Source of the DNA: Saccoglossus kowalevskii | Lineage: Eukaryota; Hemichordata; Enteropneusta; Harrimaniidae | DNA length: 53,637 bases | Direction: 5' to 3' | NCBI RefSeq assembly: GCF_000003605.2 | Contig: NW_003122428.1 | Coordinates: 23,282 to 76,918, forward strand | Shown: piece after piece, positions 36,841 through 49,352 of the stretch | Layout: each line of letters starts with the position of its first letter | Position numbering within the stretch: the first letter of the stretch is position 1 | Notes under the pieces: generated by a model | Seen by the model: the letters and a program-made list of their open reading frames with translations, nothing else | The model's database searches: none | Told to the model about the DNA's origin: nothing | Program-made: the position numbers and the translations under genes

Positions 36841-37814
36841 TAGTTTAAATTTATATATTTATACAACAAAAAAATATTACATTAACTGCCATCTCATTCA
36901 TTCCCCAAGACAGGTCGTTAACATAATATAGCTATATCAATATATCAATAAACAAGAACTGCCAGTGGAAACTAATGTCAGTATGATATTTGTCACATAA
37001 AGATATTTGAAACCCCAGGTTATTTAAACATGTAGCCACAATATGTATCATTAACCAGTGACGTCAGCATAACTAATTCCGACAAACTATATGATGTAAA
37101 ATTGTATCAATCTCATGAATGTCCAGGATGTTGGATTCTGGCAGACATTTGACAGTAGAGTTAGAGTCGAAGTTGAAGCGCCACCTTGAGTTGAAATGTA
37201 TGATAATGATGATGATTTATTCTCATAACCAACATTGCTGCTGTTATGTCAAAATAAATACGTTAAGCTAAGTCATCCAATCTATTCTGTCCTTTCGGTG
37301 TTAACGAACAAAACACAGAGCCGTATTGGTCTCAATAATTGCTTATTTCGCTACGAATACATTTTGATGACGAAACACACAATTCATTCCATATTGTGTC
37401 CATTTTGAAGTTTTATTTCGCAAACAAAGTTGGAAGTCCTTTTAATTTTGAGTAACTTTATTTAAAATCAAATCTGAGTCACGGTGCTCATGTTCGGAAC
37501 TTGACGTATTGCGCCATTTATCGGTTAAGTCCCGGTTAGTAACCGTGGTTAGGTTATTTGTTGTCTCCTCTACAATTGACGATTTTCGAAGAAGAAAGTT
37601 TATTCCATTTACACCGTACGCGAGCGCACGCGGTGGGGTGCAGAAACATACTAGTACTTTAACAAATCTGTATCAATACACACTGAATGTGGTCAATATA
37701 TCAAGAAGTAAAACACAATAAGTAGTTTTTTTATTATCTAATATTTTTTTTATCTTATTTTGACCTGTCAAATCCGTTTGAGATTATTTATCACAGCTAA
37801 CAAGTGGAAAGTTC
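36841..37814. other. Gene-poor region before the 13-bp array
   Basis: No coding region supported. CCGTACGCGAGCGC near 37615 is shared exactly with 30815, in otherwise unlike surroundings. Confidence 0.5.
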
Positions 37815-38904
37815 CAGCATCACAGTCCAGCATCACAGTCCATCACCACAGTCCATCACCACAGTCCAGCATCACAGTCCATCACCACAGTCCAGCATCA
37901 CAGTCCAGCATCACAGTCCAGCATCACAGTCCAGCATCACAGTCCATCACCACAGTCCAGCATCACAGTCCAGCATCACAGTCCAGCATCACAGTCCATC
38001 ACCACAGTCCATCACCACAGTCCATCATCACAGTCCAGCATCACAGTCCAGCATCACAGTCCATCACCACAGTCCAGCATCACAGTACATCACCACAGTC
38101 CAGCATCACAGTCCAGCATCACAGTCCATCATCACAGTCCAGCATCACAGTCCATCACCACAGTCCAGCATTACAGTCCAGCATCACAGTCCAGCATCAC
38201 AGTCCAGCATCACAGTCCATCACCAAAGTCCAGCATCACAGTCCAGCATCACAGTCAGCATCACAGTCCATCACCACAGTCCAGCATCACAGTCCAGCAT
38301 CACAGTCCATCACCACAGTCCAGCATCACAGTCCAGCATCACAGTCCAGCATCACAGTCCATCACCACAGTCCATCACCACAGTCCAGCATCACAGTCCA
38401 GCATCACAGTCCAGCATCACAGTCCATCACCACTGTCCAGCATCACAGTCCAGCATCACAGTCCAGCATCACAGTCCATCACCACAGTCCAGCATCACAG
38501 TCCGGCATCACAGTCCATCACCACAGTCCAGCATCACAGTCCATTACCACAGTCCAGCATCACAGTCCATCACCACAGTCCAGCATCACAGTCCATCACC
38601 ACAGTCCAGCATCACAGTCCATCACCACAGTCCAGCATCACAGTCCATCACCACAGTCCAGCATCACAGTCCATCACCACAGTCCAGCATCACAGTCCAT
38701 CATCACAGTCCAGCATCACAGTCCATCACCACAGTCCAGCATCACAGTCCATCACCACAGTCCAGCATCACAGTCCATCACCACAGTCCAGCATCACAGT
38801 CCATCACCACAGTCCAGCATCACAGTCCAGCATCACAGTCCAGCATCACAGTCCATCACCACAGTCCAGCATCACAGTCCATCACCACAGTCCAGCATCA
38901 CAGT
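37815..38904 (+). repeat. 13-bp minisatellite, about 84 units
   Basis: 1090 bp made of two 13-mers, CAGCATCACAGTC (type A) and CATCACCACAGTC (type B), in mixed order on the left and in a regular A-B alternation (26-bp dimer) from about 38505 to 38815. One unit is a base short near 38248. Since 13 is one more than a multiple of three, every frame reads the same 39-base cycle (13 residues such as HHSPASQSSITVQ). With no stop in that cycle, all three frames are open. The long ORFs here are therefore not evidence of a gene. Confidence 0.98.
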
Positions 38905-39581
38905 GCTTGTAATCTTGTTTTCATATTTTTTTCTGAAATAAGTAATACGGTTTTTTAGTATATATGCAATGACAAGAAAACAGTTGTCTACTCGAAGTTC
39001 AATAGATACCGAGTATTGTTACTATTTGCTACATCATTTCCGCCAACCAAATAATCAGAACACGGCGACTCTGGCATTCTCGTGAAATTCATCTTTGAAG
39101 AGTAGCAACATTTGTAATTTTAACTTAGACCGAAATATCATTGCCCGTTAACACTGTGCTTCTTCTTTAGATGGGGAGTCATGACATTTTATTCATATTT
39201 GCTTCATATTTCGTGATATTTTTCAAATTATGTGTTAGTAAGTGTTTTCACTGTAGATATTTAATTTAGATAGCTATATAAAATCGTATGATCCTATTAT
39301 ATAAATGTCTTCACAAATCACATCACAGTATAATCTGTAGGGTTTCATTTGAAAAAAACTAAGCTTCCATTAATTGCTTTTGTTACATTACAAATTTACA
39401 TGAATTGATCTCGAATACCTTATTTGATCAATTATAACTGCGTCTCTAATAGAAGTGTGTATAAACCCCAACATTGCAGTGGATGTATGTTGAATCATTA
39501 AAATATTATTACTATTACTGTATTAGATATACCGAGTCATTAAAATATCACCTACTGTAAAAAACTTTATTTTAGCTATGA
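38905..39581. other. Spacer, nothing recognised
   Basis: AT-rich sequence with no ORF of note and no repeat structure that I can see. Confidence 0.5.
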
Positions 39582-39681
39582 TGGAATTTATTTTCACTGA
39601 ATTTTGATGAGTTGAATGTAAAAGAATAGTCGCTGATTTTTATTTTTACTTAATCACCCCTCTCAGCGAAAATAAATTCCA
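39582..39681. mobile_element. Short palindromic MITE-like element
   Basis: Arms of 19 bp, TGGAATTTATTTTCACTGA at 39582-39600 and its reverse complement at 39663-39681 with one mismatch, enclose about 62 bp. The left half recurs at 25811 in copy B intron 3, showing it is dispersed. Similar TTTATTTTCGCTG strings just outside suggest the ends may extend further. Confidence 0.7.
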
Positions 39682-41415
39682 AGCAGAAATTTTAAATTAT
39701 TTTGTTCAAAAAAAAATACTTCTGTAATTTAAATATATACATGCTCTAGTAATAGAACAAATATGATAAAGTGAATATATCATTTGCCAACATGTAGCGC
39801 GTTTGAGAAGTGCTTATAAAAGACTTCATTTTGCCTGCCAAACATGATTATTAACTTGAGTAATTTATTAACTGCTATTTTATTAATCACATTGTGGTCA
39901 GTGACCTGATATCTTTTGTGTTGAGAATTGTTTGGAAGCCATAGGTTAGTTTTTTTTGCTGTATTTGTTATAATTGCATCTCCAATAAAAGCTCATAGAA
40001 AGTATTGTACATATGTATGGTATGGATGTCATGGTAACCATTTAACAGTTTTTATAATTAATAAAAGCTCTTGTCATGTCACAATCTGATTCTAATACCC
40101 CATTAATTCACTTACTACCACTTGTCCCAATATCTAGACATTGTTTTCATTCAAAGAATACCCACCATTTAAAAAAGTAATTTCTTTCTTAATGGCTCTT
40201 TTAAAATTACTAGAATTTATTCTGGAGCTGCTGTTAGGCTTTTGTGGAAAAGAAAATTGTTGGCCAATTCCGGAGACAGATGAATGTCAAATTCTTCGCC
40301 TTCATTAATGGCTTGTTAAGTTAATATATTGTGTCATTGGTACACCAGTATGGGAGGTAAACAATAATCTTTTGACGTAGAATAATCTAGGAATCTACTA
40401 ATCTTTTCTGTTTAACTGTGTCAACGGACATATTCGAATAAAATAAATGAGTCGTACACAAATCTGCATTGCGTAGTGCCAATTCTGAACAGTTCATGCT
40501 GATTGGCTGAAATAGTGGTTAATAAATTAGCAAATATTATCTACTATATTTCTAAAGAAATCGCTGAAATTATTTCATCTATTCGTGTGTCCGTTGCTAA
40601 ACAATTCAATCGACGTCCAGTTTGGCGCTACTAGTTTCTTGCAGGAGTGAGTTCTATGTGTGATTTTATTGCGTTCAAAATTGTTCCATTTCAAACTGAA
40701 TAAGTAATTTGTCACTGGTGAAACTATTGAAAAGATTATGCGCAATTTTGAGCAATAGTACTAGAGAAATATCAACGTGCTTCTGCATTCTCCATGAATT
40801 TCGTCGCTTCCCATGAACACGTTAAAAGAATAAACCTGGGGTAATCTGTAACAGTTTGCTAGACTCTGGTCAAAAACATGTCTCAAAAACACTTTTACAT
40901 CAGTTTTCGATTATTTGTTCAGCTCGTAACGATAGAATCAGTCAATTTAGAACTACCAAGTAGACTATCGGAAAGCATTTTGGCACAATTTACTCAAAAG
41001 ATGAGTTTTTCATTTCTCGTGATTATTAATTATGCAAATTACGGGTATTTTAACGAATCGTGTCATGCAACTCCCCGCCATATTTATAGTGAAACAAACT
41101 GACTTTAGCTGAACACAAACACACACCAAGTCATGAAGTGAAGCGAAATCATTCTCCGTCGGTGGTGGCGCTGTTAAATATTTCTTGCAACTCTCATGTT
41201 ATCGATAACTTTCTCTATTTATCCAATAAATGTCTATTCGGTGAAAAACTAAAGATAAAATAAAGATAAATAGTGGAGCAGTATCCATTTCGTGCGTATA
41301 TTTATTACGTATATATTCTATTAATTATTATTTAATAATATGTAGTTACCTGTGGAAATATTATATTAACATTTTACTCTTTCGTTACTCTTTCGAAGCA
41401 GAGTGTATCATTTTT
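39682..41415. other. Gene-poor region
   Basis: Only short unsupported ORFs on either strand. No repeat structure noted. Confidence 0.5.
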
Positions 41416-41623
41416 CAGTGGCGGCGGCACATGGGGAAGAAGGGGCGGTCGCCCCTTTTAAAAAAAGTTGGGGTGGGGGTAGCCCCTCCAAAATCAAGCT
41501 GAACCCTTTTGTGTCAGCAAAATTTGGCTCGCAAAATGCAGGAAATACCGTTTCACAGGGTCCATATTTCAAAATTTTTAAGGGGGAGCATGCCGCGGAC
41601 CCCATAGTAAGCCGCCGCCTCTG
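41416..41623. mobile_element. Non-autonomous hAT-like element, 208 bp
   Basis: The ends are CAGTGGCGGCGG (41416) and, read inward from the other side, CAGAGGCGGCGG (41623): 12-bp inverted repeats with one mismatch. CAG-starting termini with GGCGG are common in hAT elements of invertebrates. The interior is GC-rich and non-coding, with GGGGGAGCATGCC near the right end. An exact 8-bp target duplication is not visible (TCATTTTT versus ATTTTGCC). Confidence 0.6.
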
Positions 41624-44600
41624 ATTTTGCCTAACGCTTTTGTACCGACCAGTAGCGGCATCGAGCTCATCTTCAATCGTCGATCAAAGATTGCCACGTG
41701 CGATTCAGTGACTTGATGACACCCTAAGATACTGGAAATTTATTCACAACTGAACATCGGATCCGGTCGGTGATGTTCTAGTAATGACAAGGGTGGAATC
41801 TTGCGAATACCTTAGCGGTATTTATTACAACACATATATCATGTCAAATTAACATGTCAAAAGCTTCAAACTCAGTCTGTCAATATTACAACTTTTAAAT
41901 TGGTGATTCGATCACATTGGTTGTGACTATGGGAATTCCTGATTATATCTAAACTGTTAAGCACGACCATGATTCTGTAAACATGGTGGAATATCCCTGT
42001 TGCATATTACCAAACCAGACACAACACGTACATATATCACTTTGTGTGTGTTTATTCAACTACTATAATATACCAATATGCGACAATGTTACAGCAGTTT
42101 TCACCTATTTTAGGTATAACCATACGACTAAATTAAGTTTGCTAATAGATAATTAATAATTCTTAGTATATGTATGACGTATTGTATGGCGATTAGAGTA
42201 AATACAGTGAGAAATATGGCATGGAAATTATCAAACAAAATATATATTTTCAATCGTTTCATTCATCGTCTTGAAGATTTGTTATGTATATACATTTACA
42301 ACATTATGTGCATCCAGGGTGAACATGTCGCATTATGGGGCATCAGTTCAGTCGGCAAGCTCTAATTTGTTGGTTGTTACGAGTCATACACATGACATCA
42401 CATATTAGCTATACACATGTAAATATCCTCTAGAATGATGGAACATTGTTCATGTTATCAGAGTAAATGTATGCATTGTTTCATGACGTAACACCGCGTG
42501 TTTCATTTATTTGGCATTCCAGCGTAATTTGTATCAGTAATAAATGAATAAAAATATGAAAAGAAATGTAAAAGTTTTGGTTATTGGCAAAACAAATCGT
42601 TGTGGAAACTACCCAACAATTCGTGCAGGCATATCTTTTACACTTTTACATCTACGAAGGATCAAATACAAATGATAGGGTTTTTGAACTAAAATATTAG
42701 CAGTGACAACACACATTATTGAATGTTTTATACATTTACGAACAGTACAAGAGGGGTCCTTACTCTTCTCTCGGCGCGTTATTTAGTAAAATACAACGAC
42801 AACCATATAATTTAAAACAATCAAAATTTGTACCGTATTTACATATATTTTTTTAAATAATTCAATGTAAATTCATGAAGTCTGAGTTCAAGACAAAGAT
42901 TTCAGTGTTCATAATTTATTCAGGTTTCAAATATGCCAGATTTATTGCTTTGTTTTCTGTATAAGTGATCATGTATGACACCATTCATTACATTCAAAAC
43001 CAAAGTAACATCATGGGAATAATAATAAAATCTCAATATTCAAAAGTGAATGGGTAAGTTTTTCTCTTCCGGACACGTTATTCTGTAGCGGAATTGGTAT
43101 AGTATATGTTTCAGTTGGCTTGACTGTGTACGTGGCACGTATTGTTAGTAGTACACGTTACACGTTGTATTAGGATTCCACTATACAGAACAGCTGCAGA
43201 TTGCATGATGTGTGTCCTGGTGAGATATGTGCAGAGCTGGTGTCTCATTGTCGTAAGTTTGTTAAACAATAGTGAAGCTGAAATCAGTGTAGAAATCGGA
43301 AGACGGTAGTAAATTCTCTGCGGTTGATCACACCATCACCTAGAACGAATGAGAAATATATAGATAATGTTGTTACATGGAAAAGGGATATAGTACAATC
43401 AACTGAAACATGTACATCATATTAAAATATCAATTTGTCTAGAAACATCATCATTATATTATAGTCGCCCACTAATTTAGGGAAAACATAAACCAGACAC
43501 CATTACGAGTTAGTTGATACAAGTGGGCCCGTCGTTATTACACTGATTGATGGAGCTATACTACGCGAAGCCATAAGTGCCATATCGCCATTCAGCTAAT
43601 AACAATAATTCACCCAATTAGTAAATATCATTATAAGTGCTGTGCAAAGTCGCTACACTCATTATTATATTGTCACACAGAGACGGACAGGCTGAGTCGG
43701 TGGCGGAAATGAGCTTAGTACCAATAAAGAAGCGCCAAACTGGTAATTTATCACAAACATGATTTCTGTATTCGAGTTGGACTGAGAATGACCCGAGTAC
43801 GATAAACTACATCCGATTCAATCCTGTTTCCATAAAAATGATGACGTGTACTACTGCGAACCTGGAAAGCATGGTGACTTTGTACTTTTTGTACTTTTGT
43901 ATGAATTATGAAATGTAGATTTATGCATTTTTTTTATATTGAGACTTCAAATAACGAATTATTCACATACATCGTGACTGGTGGATTATGAGGTTAACGA
44001 TGCGCAGAGTTCATCTATATCTCATGGGCAATTTCATATTATATGTTGGCTTATATCATCGTACTTTTATAATTGACAACCGCGAATTATTCACGTTTTC
44101 GCATTCCTTAAATATGCACGCCCACTTCTACCTTATATTCCTTATATGGAAATGCATATTGTATTTTTTAAGTTGTATGGTTACAATGATTTACATTTAT
44201 GAAGACTACTGTCGTTAACTAACGACTCTGGAGACAGCTCGAATAAGAAGACACATTACCGGTATCCCACGTGATTGTCTCATGCTATTTTCGTAATTAC
44301 CACCTCTGATTAGCCGCCTAGGTGGCTGATATTAACAGGCGCCACAGAACATCAATATTTCTGCCTGGGTAAAACTAATCTACACCGGTCCATAATAACA
44401 TGATATTTTGCGGTTGGAATGCAATTAACACAAACCAGATTTCCATAGACTGGGTAGACTGGGAGTCGCTTGCAAAACTCGCAGCGTTTGTCACTCGTAA
44501 AGTGAAATTTACTACTTGTCACTAATAGGGGACACACGTGCACAGTCTCCATCCGATCATCGTTATTTGGAATGAATGAGTTTATATTGAAAACATTATT

Positions 44601-44701
44601 GTGAATATATCGACTAAATAGCTTGACACGCCTTCAAGTTCAACGTATATGCGGATATCAAATCTTACAGTGCGGTGTTCGTTGTCCGACAAGAGCGCCA
44701 T
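41624..44701. other. Gene-poor region
   Basis: No convincing coding exon. Short ORFs near 42174 and 43988 are hydrophobic or AT-driven and lack splice context. Confidence 0.45.
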
Positions 44702-44756
44702 TCGACGTATATAAAGCTTGTAAAATATACGGTTTACATGAAATTCGAATACGCAC
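44702..44756 (-). repeat. Inverted member of the dispersed repeat family
   Basis: The reverse complement reads GCGTATTCGAATTTCATGTA, then TATTTTACA and ATATACGTCG. This matches 47485-47540 (GCGTGTTCGAATTTCATGTA, then TATTTTACACG and GTATACGTCG). GTTCGAATTTC in the latter looks like a decayed polymerase III B box, so a SINE origin is possible. Confidence 0.5.
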
Positions 44757-45118
44757 TGAACTGAAACGTGAGTGTACTGGTGTACCAGCAGCAATGCCCA
44801 AGACGCCGCGTATCGTCGTGATTTAGCACACTGCCTGCTGATTGGTTTAATAAATAAAATACAAGTCAAGACTATTTAACGTCGTTGACAATGTCATTCA
44901 TGGAAAATGAATTTAATTACGAGGCGACACTTTCTCTAGTGATCCATTACAAGTAGACGCCGCCAATAAACACATTAAAAACGAATCAACCCGTTGTTTA
45001 AATTAGGTTTCGCGAGATTTTACTGACATCGTCTAGTGAATCAGGAACAGGCGTGAAACGATACAAACCCGATCTCATTCAAGCTGCTACAGTGTTTGTG
45101 GCGGCGATCGTTTAAAAA

Positions 45119-45295
45119 ATGTGGTCCCAAGACACCCACTTCAATACTAAGTCTAGAAGCGATGTGCTGGTTAATTATAATTCTGGGCACGAGACGTCGT
45201 CGTGTGAACCCACTTTGTCATGCTCAAGCAGTGATCAATCCCCTGTGACGTCGTTGGATTCAAATCACATAGCTAATCATTTGCAACACAATTAA
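45119..45295 (+). CDS. Small hypothetical ORF, 58 aa, possibly a first exon
   Basis: ATG at 45119 opens a frame starting MWSQDTHFNTKSRSD, Ser-rich in the middle (CEPTLSCSSSDQSPV) and ending HLQHN before TAA. Codon use and composition look less random than in neighbouring ORFs. The stop is followed at once by GTAAAT, so it is not clear whether the exon is spliced earlier. It resembles the disordered N-terminus of a regulatory protein, but no family is recognised. Confidence 0.25.
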   Translation: MWSQDTHFNTKSRSDVLVNYNSGHETSSCEPTLSCSSSDQSPVTSLDSNHIANHLQHN

Positions 45296-45952
45296 GTAAA
45301 TATTAGTAATATAAAATAATTAATAGAAATGAGTGGCGGAAGTATGAATTTGAATGGATTACAAATGTATAATTATGACTCTCACATGTATGTACACAAG
45401 TCTATTGAATTAAAGCATAACTACTTATAGTAGAGTGGACTACGGCTACACTTAAATAAATATATACGAAGTAATAATGTATTTTTGTAAAACCCTATTT
45501 CTTAAAAAGTTAAACAACGACAAGACCTTTTCGATTGTCTAATGTGGTTTAATACCATCTTTGCCTCACATACCCATACTGCTCAATATACCAGCTGGCC
45601 CAAATAGAAATTTAAATACATCGAACGTGTTTCCTTAAATGTATAACCCTTAGTTATAATGCCAGTTACGAATACTCAAATTGTTTTAATAGAATATGTT
45701 GAAATGTTACGTAATAAACAGAATGTAAACTACGTCGAATTAGGCGACTATGGTAGATGGGTAACACGGGCTCTGAATAACTAACATGCCTATATACCAT
45801 ATCTTAATAGCGGAGAGTTGTAATATTTTGCGTTAAATTATATATCAAAATGTTTCGGCATAAACGTCTGAGCTAAATTGGCACAGCTGACCTCATGGTG
45901 AATCCGGAAGTGTGTTTAACTTCTCGGCATTTCTTGCGATAAAAAAACTTAT
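45296..45952. other. Spacer, nothing recognised
   Basis: AT-rich with no supported exon. A further 3' exon of the minus-strand gene next door may lie in or beyond it, but I could not identify one. Confidence 0.4.
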
Positions 45953-46026
45953 TTAACAAATTAAGTCGTACATAATATCACGTCTTACACCGAACATAGA
46001 TCGAGGTGAAGTTAAAAAGTACTCAC

Positions 46027-46390
46027 TATTAAGATCGTAGACGTCAAACAACCTACTCAATACATCGCCCATTCTTTCTGCCTGCAAATCTACGTCAATT
46101 CCTTCAACTTGTATATCTCGTAAGTGTCTTAACTGCAAACGTGATAAGTCCTCCATTGTATATGCAACATGTTCTGCTTCACGTTTTAAACGGTCCCCGG
46201 AACGTACTTTAGTATTTGCAATGTTAATAGGTTCATCATTTGTTTTGCCATGTGATAGTTGACAAAGAATACATTTAGATTTCACATCGTTCGTTAAAGG
46301 CTTGCCCTCACTTCCAGGCATTCTACTACAAAGTATATATAGTAGCAACAATATCGCAAGATGCCTTAGTATTTGCAAGGCGCTTAACAT
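46027..46390 (-). CDS. Probable secreted precursor, 5' coding exon (partial)
   Basis: On the minus strand a strong acceptor (CTCTTCTCTTTTGCAG, ending 46422) is followed by ATG at 46390. The product begins MLSALQILRHLAILLLLYIL, a clear signal peptide. Then come a Cys-x2-Cys (SKCILCQ), a dibasic site (DRLKREAEH) and a helical, Leu/Arg-rich stretch ending RLFDVYDLN. A consensus donor, A|GTGAGT, closes the exon at 46027 in phase 1. If unspliced, the frame runs on to a stop at 45953 (145 residues). The layout suits a prepropeptide or secreted factor with a propeptide. I do not recognise the family and no downstream exon was found. Upstream codons back to 46421 are open, so an earlier start is possible but less likely. 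Confidence 0.45.
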
Positions 46391-46421
46391 CGCTTCTATT
46401 CCGCTAACGGCGGGTAACCTC

Positions 46422-47482
46422 CTGCAAAAGAGAAGAGAGTATTTATCAAAACCACTCTGCTGCCGGTCTCGCTCCAAAACAAATTACAACCGCGCATTTT
46501 CGCTTTCTTATACGACATGTCGCCAAGTACCCTTCCGCTAACTCTTACGCAATTTCCGGTTCTCGTGACGGTGGACGCCTCCTTTTTCATCATTCGCGAA
46601 ATTATCTGTTTTATAAATGCATTCCCTAAGTGCACTGATAAAAGCTCTCAATAAGTGTGCCATCTACACGAAATGGTGCTAACAACTCATCAGAGACATC
46701 TAGTTTTTAGCTAGTTAGGAGGGCATGGTGGAATCTCTTTGCCCCAGTGCGGCAAATCTAATTTACCTAACCTCTAATTTGTCGCAGGAAATTCCAATAA
46801 AAAGTAAAGTAGGATATACGGAGATGCGCATGCACAGAAGTCATTAACATCCATCTTAAAAGAAAGTGAAATTACCGTAGTTATAACCGAAGACACCGCT
46901 GTGAGCACTACTCCCATACACTCGGCGTCGGGCGTAATATTTGGAATCCCGTATTACGCGGTCAAACATATGCGATAGAAATGTCCAGCATTATGACATT
47001 TAGTTCAATACTATAAAAGATACATATCAACCACCAAGATTATTTTCATATTAAACTATAAATATAAACAAATATAACTATACATATACCAATTGACCAA
47101 ACATAAAAATACATTGGGCATACCAGAAAATACGATCACAGAGAATCGTAAAACCAAATAACAATATTTGTTCTTATTATTAATTGTTTTCTTTATGACG
47201 ATAATCGGCGAACACGTAGAATAAGAATACGCAGCATGTATAAACCCATAAATATGTATAGACTGGTAACTAATACTGATGATTAACCGGAAGTCACATA
47301 TTAGCAAATATATACTATTTTTTGTGATCATTTAACAAATTAAAAATGTGTAATTTTAAAGAGTTTGTTCTCACGTATGAGTCACATTTTTTGAAATAAA
47401 TGAGGTGAGACGAGATATTCAACTCCGGTATACGCTATGCACAAGATTGATTTGTGCTTAAAGCGCGGTGGTCGTCGCGCAG
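46422..47482. other. Upstream of the minus-strand precursor, nothing firm
   Basis: It should contain the intron, 5' UTR exon and promoter implied by the acceptor at 46422, but none could be fixed. Short ORFs are unsupported. Confidence 0.4.
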
Positions 47483-47590
47483 CGCGTGTTCGAATTTCAT
47501 GTAAATAAACAATGTATTTTACACGCGTTGTATACGTCGCTATAAGCCCCATATCGAACAGGACGCGGCGCGACGACTGCCGCCCTTTAA
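47483..47590 (+). repeat. Dispersed repeat, SINE-like
   Basis: The fullest member of the family also seen at 26952-27015 and, inverted, at 44702-44756. GC-rich sequence (GCGCGGTGGTCGTCGCGC) precedes GTTCGAATTTC, which could be a tRNA-like A/B-box region, though the match is loose. Confidence 0.5.
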
Positions 47591-48615
47591 TCTGGAATCC
47601 CAAAATATTATTCTTTTTGTCAGATAACAATGCACTGTTTATTCCAACTAGAACGAACTATATTTATAAGTTGATATTGTGGAACTTTGAAATGTATATA
47701 GTGAATGTGTTCTTCTGACTATCATATAGTTAATCCCAATATTTTGCATTCAAATTAGTTAAATTTTTAACCACTTTCCGAATGTGTGAGAGGTTTATAT
47801 GTTTTGTAATACAATTTCAAAGAGGTTTATATGGTTTGTAATATAATTACACGAAGGTTGATATGGTATGTAAAGTAATTGCGTGTTTAGTACGTATATT
47901 ATCAACAAGTATTTCATCGGTATTAGTATATTTGAAAATGTTGCTTTAGTACATGGGGTGTGTAAAATCAATAGAATGTTTTTTGTCAACTATTTTGTCT
48001 TTTTTTCTTGTTGACGTGAACCGACAGTTAATTTCCTGCCGCATGAGCCCTAGGTAATACAGGCGCCTTCTTAATAATATCATAATCATATTAGATAAAA
48101 TAAATTACTGCCTTGTATGTAGCGTATAAATAACCACCAATGATTCACGGCAGTGTCATATCATTAACACTATATCTAGCGATTCCACATATCTTAATAC
48201 GGCGGGGCAATACAATACGCATGCGTATACTATATGGATTTCTATATGTGATTTATCTTTACATGCGTCCATCTGGGCGATTTTTGTTGACGTTCCCGAG
48301 ACACAAACTTCATGCACTAATTATGAACCGACTAAAGTGAGTGCTAAGGTGAATCGAGGTATTCTATTAGGTTGTGTCGTGTATTGAAATTGAATCATGC
48401 TTTGTAAAAGCCCTGTTGGTATGTACAGCTACAATAGTCCATCTATAGAATACGTTTAGAGTGTGTACGATGATAATTCTATCTTTATTGAACGACTAGC
48501 TAAATGTCACAGTCACTGAAGTTTGACATGCTGTTACACAACTTTGGCTCAGGGCCATTTCTCGGTTACCATTCCCATGGAATACTTATGACCTGAACAA
48601 GGTAAACCAGCAATG
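47591..48615. other. Gene-poor region
   Basis: Three imperfect repeats of an AGGTTTATATGGTTTGTAAT-like phrase lie at 47788-47880. No supported gene. Confidence 0.5.
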
Positions 48616-48887
48616 TGTAGCAATGTATTAAAAAACCAAAAGGTCACCCTCAACACCATTCAAGTTTACCCCTTTCCATCACGTGTAGCAATGTATTAAA
48701 ACACCCAACGGCCACCCTCAACACCATTCAAGTTTACTCCTTTCCATCACGTGTAGCAATGTATTAAAACACCCAACGGCCACCCTCAACACCATTCAAG
48801 TTTACCCCTTTCCATCACGTGTAGCAATGTATTAAAACACCCAACGGTCACCCTCTACACCATTCAAGTTTACCGCTTTCCTCCACG
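48616..48887 (+). repeat. 68-bp tandem repeat, 4 copies
   Basis: Four units of exactly 68 bp, each starting TGTAGCAATGTATTAAAA. The middle two differ by one base that I can see; the outer two are more diverged. The three junctions each create CACGTG, an E-box palindrome. Confidence 0.96.
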
Positions 48888-49352
48888 CGAATTCCATGTG
48901 CCATATTTTCGTAATACAGTGGGCTAGAAGATCGAGTCTCGTTTTATTTGTATCTGCCTTTGTTTTCTAGCTACGTCAAAATAACTACACACATACTATC
49001 GACAGTTTTGACATGCTGTAATTAGAGACCTAATGCATAGAAACAAAATCGAGAACCTTTAGATTTCTTTTGGTACGATTTGTTTTGCAATACCATGATT
49101 GTTGGTTATACTAGCATGCTGAGTAACTGCGAATGACTGAATCACAGATTAATATTTAACTTGTCACTTATTCTGTTTCAATAGAGAACGATGCACATCG
49201 TGTACAACAGAAAATTTCGATCGTGATAAAACACGATGCAGACTTGCAGAATTTCGCTCACCAAAATGTTTCTCGCCTGTTATCAATACTCCGAAACAAG
49301 TTAATATAATCTCCTTCTAAATTATTCAATTTGAACATAACAATATGTAAAT
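48888..49352. other. Spacer between two arrays
   Basis: No gene supported. The first 90 bp resemble 33207-33260. Confidence 0.45.

Noticed and set aside
37760-38958. Two overlapping ORFs of about 390 codons (Ser/His-rich)
   Set aside because: They are a by-product of the 13-bp repeat, which is open in every frame. No splice or promoter context supports a protein.
44352-44552. Minus-strand ORF with CEFCKR and CVNC, a zinc-ribbon-like spacing
   Set aside because: It is short, has no splice or promoter support, and there is no way to link it to the precursor exon at 46027 in phase.
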